Positions 22,382 through 36,107 of a DNA stretch of 64,000 nucleotides are shown one piece after another. Origin of the DNA: Umbilicaria muhlenbergii (Eukaryota > Ascomycota > Lecanoromycetes > Umbilicariales > Umbilicariaceae); contig KK106986.1 of the NCBI GenBank assembly GCA_000611775.1, positions 496,001-560,000 of the forward strand, written 5' to 3'. The notes beneath the pieces were generated by a model that saw nothing but the letters and a program-made list of their open reading frames with translations, was not told where the DNA came from and made no database searches. The first letter of the stretch is position 1; each line of letters starts with the position of its first letter. The translations under genes were made by a program, and so were the position numbers.

Positions 22382-23794
22382 TCATCTCGCGCCGTTGGCG
22401 TTCTGTTGATTTAGTGTCTTTGCGTCTTTGGCAGCCGCTGCTTCTTCATCCGCAATCAGAGATTCAATATCTCGCTCTGTAAGCCAAACTCGCACACTGT
22501 CCATCACTTTGTCAAGACTATCGCCACCTTCCAATACATCGTCGAGGTCGTGCAATGTGATGCCACTTCGATGATCCGAGACTCTCTGTTGGCCCCAATT
22601 GTAGGTCCGGATTTTATCGCCCCTGCCCGACCTTGCAATTCTCGCATCACTGTTTCGCAGGCGCGCCATCTCCTCTTCCCTGGCTTCACGCCGTAGTTGT
22701 GCAACTCTAGCCCGCAGAATTCGCCATGCCTTCTCGCGATTCCTTGGCTGTGATCTTGAATCCTGGATGGCCACGACGGTATTTGTCGGGTAATGGGTCA
22801 ATCTGATCGCTGAATCTGTCTTATTGACGTGTTGGCCCCCAGCTCCGCTCGCACGCATGGTGTCCATCCTTACATCCTTGGGGTCGACATAGTAATCACT
22901 GGATGGGTTGTTGAAGCTTGTTTCCCCGAGCTCCTCACTTCCATTACTCGGAAAACTCGGGAGCACGAGCACAGCAACGGCACTCGTGTGAGTGCGTCCT
23001 TTGCTCTCAGTAGCGGGGATTCTTTGTACTCTGTGTACTCCAGCCTCACATCTCAGAATCCCATAAGCCCCTTCATTCTCGATCTCAAGCACTGCTTCTT
23101 GTAGTTGGGTTTCGGTACCGCTTCCGACTCCCTCATTGTCGTCGTATTTGAGAAGGTTGACACGAAGATTGTGGCGCTTGCAAAAGCCTTGATACATACG
23201 CACAACCTCGCTGGCAAAAAGTGCAGCCTCGGAACCACCAACGCCAGGTCTAATTTCAACCAGACATGGTAGGTGTGCAAATGGATGCGACGGAACCAGG
23301 CTTGTTTTAAGAGATTTGGAGAGCTTTGCTAGATCCTCAAGGGCTGATTCCAGATCATCTGTCGCGAGAGTCCGCAATTCGGAATCGGTGGAGGGGTCGC
23401 CCAGCAATTGTCGAAGCTCAGACAGAGACTGATATGCAGTTAGCTTGGGATACCCTAACTGGGAAAGTACATTTACATCGTTGGCTGTCTCCCATTCCTG
23501 CAATGCCCTTACAGCGTTGGAAAGCTCTCCCGCTCTTTTCGCAATGTCGTTGTCATAGTTTTGTGCCAGCTGTTTGGACAGCTCCGAATATTCAGCTGCT
23601 AATGAACGAGCGCGTCCGAGCAGTACTGGGGATATGGAATGGGTGGAAGAAGCCTCTGGTTGCAAAGTTTTAGCACGTATTCAAGAGAAATGGTCATTTC
23701 TTGTACCGGTGCTTTGATAGCGTGACAACTTCCATGATCGAGCTCTTACAGTACTTCGAAAACATCGTGAGCATGTTCGAGGCGCTGTGAACAT
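22382..23794 (-). CDS. MRF1: Mitochondrial peptide chain release factor 1
   Basis: Two exons (minus): 23794-23707 and 23655-22382, giving 453 residues. It terminates mitochondrial translation. The peptidyl-transferase motif is GAGGQHVNKTDSAIRL, and the codon-recognition loop is the RF1-type HRVQRIPATESKGR. The first exon (MFTAPRTCSRCFRSTVRAR) is a good mitochondrial leader with many Arg and no acids; the intron (donor GTACAA, branch GTGCTAAAAC, acceptor CAACCAG) links it in frame to EASSTHSISPVLL. A further in-frame ATG at 23872 exists, but its extension contains acids and fits a leader poorly. Without the intron the long ORF would need a TTG start. Confidence 0.92.
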
Positions 23795-24405
23795 GCTACC
23801 AGTGAGGTCACGGTTGTCTGCTGGTAATGTGATGTCCTGAGGTACGTATGGAGCTTCTACATCGCATCGCATATGTCAAAAATTTCAAGCTTATTGCCGG
23901 AACCTGCCGTCGTTGGCGGAGCCGAGGCGTTTCTCCTGCCGGCAGAATCCTTCAAGCCCACCAACTTCGGCACCTAAAATCACTCGGAGCACCGGGGGAA
24001 TCCCCTTACCACAACAGCCTCGATCAAGAAAATCCAAACTCGTATGATGGCCCTACACGGCGGGGTCCTCTTGGCTCCCAGAGTCCGAACGTCTGTACGA
24101 GCTTCCCAATACGTCTAGTCTTATCGCTAGGGTCAACTCAATGGCTCCCAAGTTCTATCTTCCATGTGCCGATGAACGGAGGGAAGGTGAGAGGGAAAGT
24201 GGGGGTGGGGTGTGACGATGTTGTTGTCCCTGCTCGTCCAGCTAATCTAGGTTTCCAAGAGCGTCAACTGGACTACAAGACGGCCACTCAAGCCAAGTGT
24301 GATTCCTCCGACGACAGCGCTCTTTTGGCTATACATCAAAGGAAACGGCAGCACTGACAGCATTCACAGGCATCCCAAAAGTAGCTCTACGAACCACCCG
24401 AAACC
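23795..24405. other. Divergent promoter region (MRF1 / GGT-family)
   Basis: 611 bp. A + strand ORF (23848-24357, 169 codons) crosses it but has no family resemblance and overlaps the probable 5' regions of both genes; it is not called. Confidence 0.45.
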
Positions 24406-26287
24406 ATGCCTTTGAATGCGCAGGCTATCTATCCATCTTCAGATCCCCGATTTGTCGCCTTTCCCAGTAGGCGAAGCGTCGTCCACAGTGTTAATGGCAT
24501 CGTCGCATGCACACAGCCTCTGGCCGCTCAAGCGGGGCAGAGAATACTGAGAGCTGGCGGGAATGCAGCGGATGCAGCTGTCGCGGTTGCCGCTGCCCTG
24601 AACATGACGGAGCCTTCATCCACAGGAATCGGCGGAGATATGTTCTGTCTGTTCTACAATGCGGAAACCAAGAAGGTTCACGCTCTCAATGGATCTGGTC
24701 GGGCAGGCGCCAACATAAGCCTGGAGGGCATGCGAAAGGACCTCGGATTGGAGAATGGACAAGTGGCGCCGATTCCCATGACCAGTGTTCACGCTGTTAC
24801 TGTACCTGGTGCTGCTGCCGGCTGGGTGGACACAGTCGAGAAGTTCGGCAGTGGCAAGTTGTCCATGGAACAAATCTTAACACCAGCAATTGAGCTTGGC
24901 GAGGAAGGCTTCCCAGTATCTGAGCTATCTTCCTACTTTGTGAGTACCTCGCCTCGCAACCGCATGTTTGAGAACTAATAATATCGAGTGGAAATCAAGC
25001 GAACAATATATTCGGGATGCATCTCCAAACTTTGGGGAGATGCTCAAGTCAGACAAGGAGGCCAAAGATGGCAAGCGAGCTCCACGACGGGGAGAGATCT
25101 TCAAGAATCCCACTCTCGCGAACACCTTTCGTCTGCTTGCCAAGCACGGAAAGAAAGGCTTTTATGAGGGTTCTGTCGCTGAATCATTGATTCAGGTTGT
25201 GCAAGATCTCGGGGGACATCTTACTCTGGAAGATTTGAAAGATCATGCTGAGCTTGGCAGCCAGGAGGTAGACGCGATAAAGCTGAGATTCAATGGTCAG
25301 AACATTGGCAACATTCAAAGCCACATGGTCCCGGACGAGCAAGAGCAAAGCAACGCCGGCGAAGGCGTAGATGTTTGGGAGCATCCTCCAAACGGTCAAG
25401 GCATAGTAGCTCTGATGGCTCTAGGTATCCTTGAGGAACTGGAGAGGAGTGGCAAGGTTAGAAGATTCCAAGAGCACGAGCACAACTGCGCCGAGTATCT
25501 TCATGCTCTCATCGAATCACTCCGAATTGCTTTCGCAGATGCCAATTGGTGGGTTACAGATCCCGACGTCGAGAAAGTGCCTACGCAAGAGATGATCTCA
25601 CGCCCTTACCTTGCTGAACGTGCTAAGCTATTCGATCCAAACAAGGCTTCCGATATATTGGATCACGGCTCGCCCGCCCACAACCACTGCGACACCGTCT
25701 ATTTCGCTGTAACGGACAAGTTCGGTAACGGCATTTCCTTCATCAACAGTAACTACGGCGGCTTTGGCACCTGTATCATCCCTAAAGGCTGCGGATTCAC
25801 CTTGCAAAACAGAGGCGCAAACTTCTTTCTCAAGGAAGGACATCCCAACGTGATCGCACCAAAGAAACGACCATACCACACCATCATCCCAGCAATGATT
25901 ACGAATCCAAGTGACCAGAGCTTACATACGGTGTATGGAGTCATGGGCGGGTTCATGCAGCCCCAAGGGCACGTGCAGGTGCTTCTGAACATGCTCACGT
26001 TCAAGTATGATCCGCAAGCGGCGCTCGACGCACCGAGATTCTGTATCGGTGCGGGGACGCCCGATCAAGGGGAAATCGAAGACCGTACGGTGTATCTCGA
26101 AGAGGGTATTAGCGACGAGGTAGTGAAAGCGCTCAAGGCACTAGGACACGAGACGGAGCTTCTCACCGGCTACCGCCGCGGATTGTTCGGCCGAGGTCAG
26201 GTGATTCGGTGTCATGTGGAGGAGGGCCACCACGTGTCGAGTGCTGGCAGTGATCCGAGAGGAGACGGCGCCGCCTTTCCGGCATAA
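24406..26287 (+). CDS. Gamma-glutamyltransferase-family protein
   Basis: Two exons: 24406-24939 and 24989-26287, giving 610 residues. Members are Ntn-hydrolases that cleave themselves to expose a catalytic Thr. The N-terminal part carries [30 protein letters not shown] and TGIGGDMF, standard for the family. The nucleophile is probably the Thr in [13 protein letters not shown], followed by [12 protein letters not shown]. The intron (GTGAGT, branch AACTAATA) joins SSYF to WKSS. There is no signal peptide or anchor, unlike secreted GGT, so the protein resembles the cytosolic YwrD-like branch; the substrate is uncertain. It is divergent from MRF1. Confidence 0.9.
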
Positions 26288-27036
26288 ACTATCTGGCAGT
26301 ACTCCCGTAGAGAATGCATACATGTACTGAACCGTGTCCGTTTTTCACGCCTCGAGGGATTCATGAAAGCGTGCGTGCCAGGAGCGCAGGGAGCCCCGTA
26401 AGGTGGCGGCTCGGCCCGCCAAAACCACTCTTGAGCGCTTCCCCAGAAACTCAACTTACTTGCTCTTATCATTATCACTCTGAGCGCCGATCATGGATAC
26501 AGGCGATCTCACGTTGTGGTCGCGGCGAAGGCATAATACTGACAGCACGAAATCCCACTGGTTTCTTGCCAGAATCGCTTCCCTATCTTCCCGCTAAAGG
26601 ATTGGATCGAAAGGATCGTCCTTGCGGCGCAGAATAAACTGTATCATCTTGGGCTGACGCAGATCCCTGCACGTGTCAGCTTGCCGGCCGCTATCTTTCA
26701 CCCCGCCCAAACATCCCAAAACTTCAGCCCCTCACACCCCGGGACCACCATTGCTTCACGCTTGACGAGGCGCCTACGATTCGAAACATAGCTTGCAGCG
26801 CTACAGGCAGGTCCTCTGGGTGCCCTCAAGCCTCAGAACGCTCGCTCTCATTCGACTCTCGCTCCTGTTGATCAGGAACCCCATCGAGTCCATCTAGCTT
26901 CTCACCGCTTACGCCTGTCATCAAGCGCTTCCTTCTGGTGTGTCGAGCCACCTGGATAGGTGACCTCCTCAAAAGCACCATCGGAGCTGAATCTGCCTCT
27001 CTCGCAACAGCAAGACGATCCTAATACTCGGCCATC
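26288..27036. other. Long 5' flank of the MAP kinase gene
   Basis: 749 bp, no gene supported. It probably holds the promoter and a long 5' leader of the kinase. No element identified with confidence. Confidence 0.45.
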
Positions 27037-28634
<1,598 letters not shown>

Positions 28635-29432
28635 GACTCTCTCCCACTGAATGCTGGGCTCTCAGAAGTGCAAGATCTCGTCCTCCCATATAACGTTTTT
28701 AGATGCGGCAGTGGAAGCAAAGCGCGGCGCCGGCTTGCTGGAGATGATTTGGCGTCTCTGGCTACAGCAGAGGTTTAGTAAGCCGCTATAGTAACGATCT
28801 AACATCAACATCATCGTACGGGGCCGCATGCAATCTACTGTAATGCGCCTTGAAAAGGTGTTGAATGACTATTGCAGAGAGATACAAAGATCCTACAATA
28901 TCTGTAGTTACTCCGTAGTAAAGAAAATAACAGCCAAAGTCAACGCGCGTGTGAAAGTACGAGTTAGGGAGGTAAGGAGGAAAGGTAAGGCAGTAGATTC
29001 GCCCGTAGAGGACCGGGAGTACGAGGACGAGATACATTATCGTTATCGATAGTTACATTAGCGCATCGGCTAGGCCGTCTTATGACTGTAGGACGGGGAT
29101 CTGAGGCAGCAGCAGCGGGGCTGCACAGACCTTCACCTCCTCAGCTCCAGAGTCCAGTCACTGCCTGCCACCGCGACATGTATTGAAGTGTTGACCTGTT
29201 GAAGTGCTCCATCATATTATCCAAGGCCTCAGTCTTGCCTGTTGTACTTCGAATCCTCTCTATGTGAAGGAGTGCGGCCTTGGGCAGCTTAAGGATCCGG
29301 ACGTTCCAGTACGAGGACGCTTCGGCTATAAGTCGAGCTTGAGCCTGAGCCTGAGCTGTCCGAATCAGCCTCACTTACTGATCACCTCTCCCCAAACACA
29401 ACGACCTGACATCTTTCTATCCCTTGTTCGCC
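28635..29432. other. Intergenic region, nothing supported
   Basis: 798 bp between the MAP kinase and the FHA gene. It contains a short GAGCCT repeat near 29340. ORFs are short and unconvincing. Confidence 0.45.
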
Positions 29433-32303
29433 ATGGATCTCTTACTACCAAGTATGAGACCCGATACACTGAATCAGTCCCCAAAGTCGGCGCTCCGCAG
29501 TCAAGGTACGTCGTGGCAAGCACTCTCTAGTGCTCTTACTACTCACAGGTCTCGAAGAGCTCGAGCTTGGTCGGTCATAGCTTGTGTACACTGACAGATC
29601 CATGTCCAGCTGTGCTTACATTGACACCGATCGACTGCCACTCAGACTCGCAACCACGAGTCTTGACCCTCCACGCCGATTCCCCTCGTCTTCACGTTGG
29701 CAGATCATCAAGAAATGCCAGCAAAGGTCTTGTTGCAGCACGAGATAACGCATGGTTTGACAGCCCGACCATGTCCAGACAACATGCTAGTTTTTACGTG
29801 ACTTCCAAGTCTCCACGAGTAAGTTGGTAGCCTTGCCACAATTCAGCCCTACATTAACAAGCCGGCGCAGACGATCCTTTTGGAGGACCTCCGCTCCACG
29901 CATGGTACCTTTGTCCAGGGCCGTCGCTTAGATGCGGACGAAGCCTACACCTGTAGTAGCGGGATTGGCATCACATTCGGTCAGAAAGTCACCAGCGGCA
30001 CCAGTAAGTTCGCAGATGTCATAGATAGCCCTTTCACTTGATACATGCAACAAGCGACGAGGGCACCAGCACCTCTGACGCATTTGCTTTGTTTGAAATG
30101 TGCTGACCCGAGATCCTCAGTGACATTCCCTGCGCGCGAGTTCGTTCTCGGTATTGAGTGGCAGTCCCCAAGGTTCGTCGACTACGATCTCATTTGAGTC
30201 TTACTAACAAGTATACTTCATAGTCCTCCAACCCCTTCTTCAAGTCCAGCAGCTCTGCAGAAGACGACGAAAATCGGGTTTTGTGTCCCAGAAGACGAAA
30301 GTGAGACCTCAGAAGACCGTTCCCGCGAGCCATCCGTCCAACTCGTTGAGGTTGGTCGGCGGACATTCTCTGTTCCGGACTCGCCCTCGTCAGAAGATAT
30401 GTTCGATTCCGATGACGACAGTATTGAAGAGCTGCCGGCTGCCGGGAATACTTCAATATCCACAACCATTGATCATCCTGCGGGCTCTGGAGGAAAGGTC
30501 CAAGGATCTCAGACAACCCACGGTATAGAGGACGGCCTGTCGAATCACAAGACCCTCAAGATTGCCTGCTTACTCACGAACGAGGGCCACCTAACAGAAA
30601 GAGAGGCTGGCACCTCTCCGTGTAATCCAATCGAGCTTGACAAAGATATAGCTCGTAAACGAGAGAATGCCATGGTCGAGATCGAAGACGATGGGCCCGA
30701 GGTTCTGTCTAGCAAGCCAGCCATTCTTGCAGGAGATCAAGTGGAAGTCGCTCCGGCACCATCACTCGGTCACTTGCAGCAGCAGCAGCTATCGCTGCAC
30801 GTGGAACACAAGGTCGACGCAGGAGGAAACATTGGGCATGACGTCATTCCCGACAGCGACATGGATGATTTCGAGAACGATCTCTTCGATGAGGTAGACG
30901 AAGACGAACTGTATCAGTTGAATCAACCCCTCGTGGACGGTCAGCAGCCCTATCGTGATATCGGGGGCGTTCGTGTCCATAAGATGGTCAAGTTTCTAGA
31001 ACAGGATTATGGCAGCGAAGATTCTGAAGATGATGACAACGAGACCGAAGACGAGGACGACTATCTCAATCACCTCAATCACTTCAATGCTGACTATGAG
31101 AAGGGGCAGATTTTTCTTGTGGAAGGGACTACTAACAATCCAACTACAACATCCAATTCTCAAGGCTCCTTCCAACTTGGTACGGAAAAGGTTGGTCAAG
31201 AGCCGCTGGTGATGGTCGAGGATAGTCAACTTCATGGACAAATGCCCCGGAGGATCAGCACCGCGGCACCCATTACTGTTGGTACTCTTCCTGCGTTCAT
31301 CAACATCGACCATCGGGCGCCGAGTCCCTCGGATGCGGCTCTGGCGAAGAAACCCTCGTTCCCGATGATTAGACTATCTGCTGGCGAAAATACAATGCAT
31401 CCTCGTGCAATTACCCAGATGAACGTATCACAGAGCATGTATGACAAAGCATGTCCGGCTGGCCCGCACGCGCCCTCAGGCTTTCCAATACGTCGTGACT
31501 TTCTCGACAACAGTAATGCCGTTCATGGTTTCGCCAGTTTCGAAGACTACCGTGGCCAGGAGAGCATTTTCGACGAGTCAGACCATTTTCCCCGCTATAA
31601 AGTAGGACCATTCTCGAGCCGACCTGAAAGATGCTCTACCCTACCGTCGTTGGTTGCCGCATGCGAACAATCCAGGTCTAACGATTTGCGAGTACAGCAG
31701 TATCTCCTTTCTGCAACTTCTAGGGCCAAAGCAAGCTCCTATTCCAGTATGGACCACGGCCCAGTTCGAAGTGCTGGTTATGTTGCCGAACAGTTGAACA
31801 AGTCGCAACGACCTGTTGGTCCTTCGCCAGCCCTCTCCATCAAAGACCTTGTTGATGACAATCACAACGAACTTGCAAGCACTTCGCGAGGCTTGAAGAG
31901 GAAAGCGGCCGAAATTGCGCTAGATGACGAGATCACGGCTTCGCCGGAGGAAGGGTTGATGCAGCAAACCATCTTGACGCAGCCATCTCTTACCACCAGT
32001 CAAGAGTCTTTCCTCCATGATGCGCAGCCTAGGAACACACAAGCCTCGAGCCCTCAAGACACTGTTCTACAGTTCTGCGACGGCACTCCAGCCATGCCCG
32101 AGTCTAGTACGGTAGGCAACCATGAAGGGCCTGCGAGAAAGAAAATCAAGACGGCCGCGAAACGACCTGGCCGATTTGGGGCATTCATATCCGGTTTCGT
32201 CGTTGGCGGACTCTCCCTAGCGGGGGCATTCGCGGCTTTAGTTGCTACAGTTCCAAACAGCGTTCGTGAAGAGACCTGGCGTGAGTTTGGTTACATTGGG
32301 TAA
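29433..32303 (+). CDS. FHA-domain protein with C-terminal tail anchor
   Basis: Five exons: 29433-29505, 29610-29818, 29871-30003, 30121-30172, 30224-32303, giving 848 residues. The FHA domain (about residues 26-140) recognises phospho-Thr; it shows LHVGRSS, TMSRQHASFYV and DLRSTHGTFV, where the usual NG pair is HG. It is followed by a long acidic, disordered middle (EDDDNETEDEDDYLN) and, near the end, a basic patch (RKKIKTAAKRPGR), then one hydrophobic helix (FGAFISGFVVGGLSLAGAF). The layout resembles tail-anchored FHA proteins such as Far9/Vps64-SLMAP, but no long coiled coil is seen, so membership is uncertain. Every intron has good signals; intron 1 skips an exon candidate with an early stop. 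Confidence 0.82.
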
Positions 32304-33329
32304 AGAAGTGGTTTGAGATTCCCGCAAGGTCAACTCATGACAATTATCTTTTGCGTTGGGGTCTTACAGCAACGGTAGTATGGCGTTATACTTCGGTCGT
32401 ACTGCTTGACATAATGACCTTGGGGCGAGGAAACCTATCCGGTGGTGGGTGCGGAATTGGCATATCATCGTGGGCATTCTCTCTTGCTTTATTCACCCAA
32501 TATTGCGACAGCTTATTCGTCGCATCTATGACCCTCGGATCTGTTGGCACACTTCACTCCTCTTTCCCCTTATGTCTCTGCTATGCGAGTGCTTCAATCA
32601 TGTTACAATGCGTAGAGTATGCTTGACATAGGCTCAGCTCAGAATACAAGATGCTTGATTCATATCCGCTGCGGCTTCTGATCTTCTGCATCCGGTTATC
32701 GATATACCTAATATTCGATGCCGCTTTGCCAATGTTTTCGCCATGGCGAGAATTCTCTTGTTTGTGCTTTGCTGCGGTTCCTTGCATGACAAGCTCCGGC
32801 CATAGCGATGCAGTTGCCTCGTAGGCCTTGTGTCTGCCGAACTTGCGTCCCCAAACGGTGATGTACTCGACGGTAAGTGTATCCAGGAACGGGTGCCAAG
32901 CTAACAACTCTTGAGAAGCAATTAATCTTAGAACTATCCCTCATGTCTGGTCTAGAGCTTATAAATAAACTTATTAGCGGATGTATTACAAAATGTTTCA
33001 TTCTAGTGGAGACGTGCATCCCGTTGCAGGTTCATGCTTACACAGCTACGCAACGATCACTCTATGTTGCCAATTTTGGTTACTTGTGAGTGATGACAAC
33101 AGAGATGCGGAGCAAGTTGCAGGATCTAGTCCAGTTACTTGTGAGTGATGACAACAGAGATGCGGAGCAAGTTGCAGGATCTAGTCCAACATGTTGGACT
33201 TCGGGTGAGTGCATGGTCGCAGCCCCGTGTGGTTAAACGAGCCATGTGATGACACGCTAGACTCGACTTTAAGCAAACGGCTTCCCACCTGCCATCAATT
33301 CCAACCACCTCCGATAGAGGCTCGATTGG
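32304..33329. other. Intergenic region with a possible minus-strand exon and a tandem duplication
   Basis: A minus-strand frame (32907-32581) reads FLDTLTVEYITVWGRKFGRH and onward in a protein-like way after a possible acceptor TTGTTAG, but no full gene could be built. The 55-bp duplication at 33079-33188 is listed separately. Confidence 0.3.
33079..33188. repeat. Perfect 55-bp tandem duplication
   Basis: 33079-33133 and 33134-33188 are identical and directly adjacent (unit begins GTTACTTGTGAGTGATGACA and ends GGATCTAGTCCA). Two copies only, in non-coding DNA. The lack of any divergence suggests a recent event or an assembly artefact. Confidence 0.9.
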
Positions 33330-34154
33330 ATGGGTACGGATGCCCCGCCCGTACTTTTGCTGATTCGTTTCTGGAACGTGTTCGCCTGCCTTGAATCTAG
33401 AGCGCCTGCAGCTTCGAACCTACAGCACGCCCTCTCTGACTGTCACAGTGCTACTTTACACGCCACGAGCCACGGCTCTTGTCGTGCTGACCCGAAAGAT
33501 CGTACAGCAGCATCTTACTGTCACACACGAAGAGCTATCTTGCACGCCTCAGAGCAGCCAGTCCAACGTCTAGTGCTTCCAAATACACACTACCGGCCCC
33601 TGGACATCGTGGTGGACTCATTAAGCTGGGACCTATGCAGTGTGACAACGGCACTGTACCCTGACGCAGGGTGAGTCCCTCTGTGTCAATTATTCGTGAT
33701 AAAAGCAATGACTCGCACTAACCTTGACGTCCGCCTCAGATACCTCAACGTTGGCGGCGTGCATGGCCCGCGATCACCTACTCTTTTCAGGAGTGAAGTA
33801 AGATTCTTCCTCGCCTACTATTGCGCCTGACCAAACAGATTGTATCAGGGACTGGTTGACGGAAAATCTGCCCACATTCGTCCAAGTGACGATCGTATAC
33901 CGGGCCACAGGAGTGCCGTCGTACCCTAGACCTCATTCCGATGCGCAAGCGCCGTCAGGTTAATTCTCTTCCCCTGCTTTGTAGACCTATCACTACAACA
34001 AACGCCCTCATATGCTGACTGCTCAGTCTATTCTATGGTCAATACCCCTCACCGAGCCGGCAACGAGGCAATCCTACAGCTGAAAGCCTCGTTCCTTGGA
34101 ACTGCTATGCTTGAGCATACTCTGCAAGCCGCTTCTTCCCCCTGCATAGATTAG
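33330..34154 (+). CDS. Unrecognised protein, four-exon model
   Basis: Exons 33330-33670, 33740-33792, 33839-33958 and 34027-34154 join in one frame to 213 residues. Each intron has fungal signals: GTGAGT with branch CACTAAC; GTGAAG with branch CCTGACC; GTTAAT with branch GCTGACT. Reading straight through the second and third introns hits stops. The joined C-terminal 100 residues look like a real protein (YLNVGGVHGPRSPTLFR, CIRDWLTENLPTFVQVTIVY, MVNTPHRAGNEAILQLKASF). The N-terminal 70 residues of exon 1 are less convincing, so the true start may be elsewhere. No family recognised. Confidence 0.45.
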
Positions 34155-34592
34155 GGGCAGAGCTCTACATCGTTGATGCCTCACAACGTGTGCACGGGCT
34201 AGTGACTTATGCTTATCATTGTGTGGCAGAGTTCTCGATGCGTCGCAGTATCGTCGTTGCCGCCAGACAGCTTCGGCATTGCTAAATAGCGCAGTCACAC
34301 AATCCGCACGAACCTCGCGATCTTCTGTGTCCTGCACAATGCCCAAACTGTCTGGGCGTAACGGACGGAAGGGTGTCCATCTCAGCCGGGGCAGTGGGTA
34401 GACCGCGAAGTTATAAAGATGTCCCTTGGGAAATCGATCTGGCCATCCCAAGCAAAGGAAAGCAAGAGAAGTATCAAACGAACTATTCGTCTAGCAAGGC
34501 ACCCATCATTAGCATAGCCTATCGACGAGACTCCCATCCACAACGCCCACTCCGTTTCAAGAACCTCGATCCCCTAACTCAGTACACCAGCC
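34155..34592. other. Intergenic region, nothing supported
   Basis: 438 bp. A 125-codon minus-strand ORF (34451-34074) overlaps the 3' end of the preceding gene model and has no family resemblance. Confidence 0.4.
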
Positions 34593-34920
34593 ATGTCTGT
34601 AGTAACCATCTCGAATAACCGCTCTCGCACTTCCCTCAACGACTTCTTCACACACTCGGACCCGAGCCATAACAAATGTGTGTCCGGGCTGACAATAGTC
34701 CCCTGCGCCGCTTGCGCCGGGAACCCACCAAGGTATGTCCGCTCCAGCTTGCTCCATCGTCCGCCTCTTACCACTGCGGGCAACACCCTTACTCACGACA
34801 TTATATAGAGGTGCCGACTGTAACATCTGCAGCGGCTATGGCTTCAACCGCTTCTGGTGCATGCATTGCCATCCTCACCGCCATGGCGCGAGAGCAGGCA
34901 AGGGACAAGCGGAGATGTGA
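34593..34920 (+). CDS. Small Cys-rich (CxxCxG-type) putative zinc-binding protein
   Basis: Two exons: 34593-34732 and 34809-34920, giving 83 residues. The intron (GTATGT to ATATAG) must be removed to bring the two Cys clusters together: PCAACAGNPP in exon 1, then DCNICSGYGF and FWCMHCHPH in exon 2. CxxCxG pairs of this sort bind zinc in DnaJ-type and Bsd2-type domains; here about four CxxC-like pairs are packed within 40 residues. The N-terminus (SRTSLNDFFTHSDPSHNKCV) is polar with no signal peptide. Using the next possible acceptor two bases later gives an immediate stop, which supports the chosen one. Confidence 0.68.
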
Positions 34921-36107
34921 ACCCCCGGCCCATTGGGGGGAACCCTTTTAGAAGACCAGGTGAAGGCGGAAGCGGAAATTTGGGCGGCGTGGGTTTCGAT
35001 GCGAATAGAGCAAATTAGAGGGTAGATAGGGGATGGATATGTAGTGACGATGGCAATGCTTAGCGCAGATTGCGTAGGGCACAATACAAGCATGAACACA
35101 CAAGACGTACTGATTGGGGGTTTGGAAGTTTCTGTCTTTGCGCTGGTCGCCCTGGCACACTCTTTAGATTTATCTTTTATTCTTTACAACTTATGAGATA
35201 CGAGACAATTCTACGACGAGTTCACATCCCAATATCAGAATAAGTGGCAGATTCCGAGCGGAGAGACGCAAGAATACCCGACGACGTCTACAGACGAAAA
35301 AGAGATTGTGAAGAACAGGTGTTTCTGGGAACTCGTCGAGCTTGTTCTGGACACCGCTGTAATCGTACGTTGTTGCATAGTCGAGAGAATCCCCCTAAAG
35401 AAACCTACCATGTCCGTACCCACACAACCCACCGTAGAACATCATACCTAGTAGCCAAAACCAACCCCGATCCCAGGCTCTTCCCCCCAAACCCTTCACC
35501 TGGTCACAACCTCCCCGCCGCCATCGCGAATCGGCTTTGCAGCCAAAAATAAACCAAATCTCAAACCCACGGGTCGACGTACTCACAGCTCGCTCGCCAA
35601 ACCGCCTCCTCCCTGCTCCCGTACCCCGTCGCGACAAGCACGGCTCCAATGTTTCAGCACCGCCCGCCCGCCCGCGCTGCCGGGTGCCTGTATCCGCGCG
35701 ATGTGTCATCGAGGACGGCGGATGCGTAGCAGGTCTTGAGATGTGTCATCGAGTATAGGAGATGGGACGGGGCGCAGTGGTGGATTTTTGGATGCGACGC
35801 TGGCTGGTTGTATGATGGTATGTCTACGCCTTGAGTTTTAGACTTGGCGTGATGATGATGGTGATGATGATTTTGGCATTTTGCGCATGTGCGGCGGGCT
35901 GGTGCTTGGAGGGAGGGAGTTGGTAGGTGGGCTGGGTTTGCAGGTATTCCGGAAGTGCTGTTCCTGCATGCTTTTTCAGAAAGGGTCTTGCATCTCGCTA
36001 TCGATTCCGTCTGGAGAAGAGGATGTTTTGAGATCGCTGCTGGTATTTCTGGCGCGCGCTGGTATTGTTGTTGGATTGATTGCGCTGGACTCGACTCCTC
36101 GGTCGAT
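34921..36107. other. Intergenic region with strong strand-composition switch
   Basis: 1.2 kb without a supported gene. The + strand is C-rich from about 35450 to 35700 and G-rich from about 35710 to 35960; a GATGATG microsatellite lies near 35852-35870. ORFs here (for example minus 35709-35395) follow the skew and are not trusted. Confidence 0.45.

Noticed and set aside
23848-24357. 169-codon + strand ORF between MRF1 and the GGT-family gene
   Set aside because: No family resemblance, and it fills the shared promoter region of two divergent genes.
33079-33188. CRISPR-like or transposon repeat
   Set aside because: Only two adjacent copies without spacers, terminal repeats or coding content.
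35395-35709. 104-codon minus ORF
   Set aside because: It tracks a compositional skew block and has Arg/Gly-rich, non-protein-like sequence.
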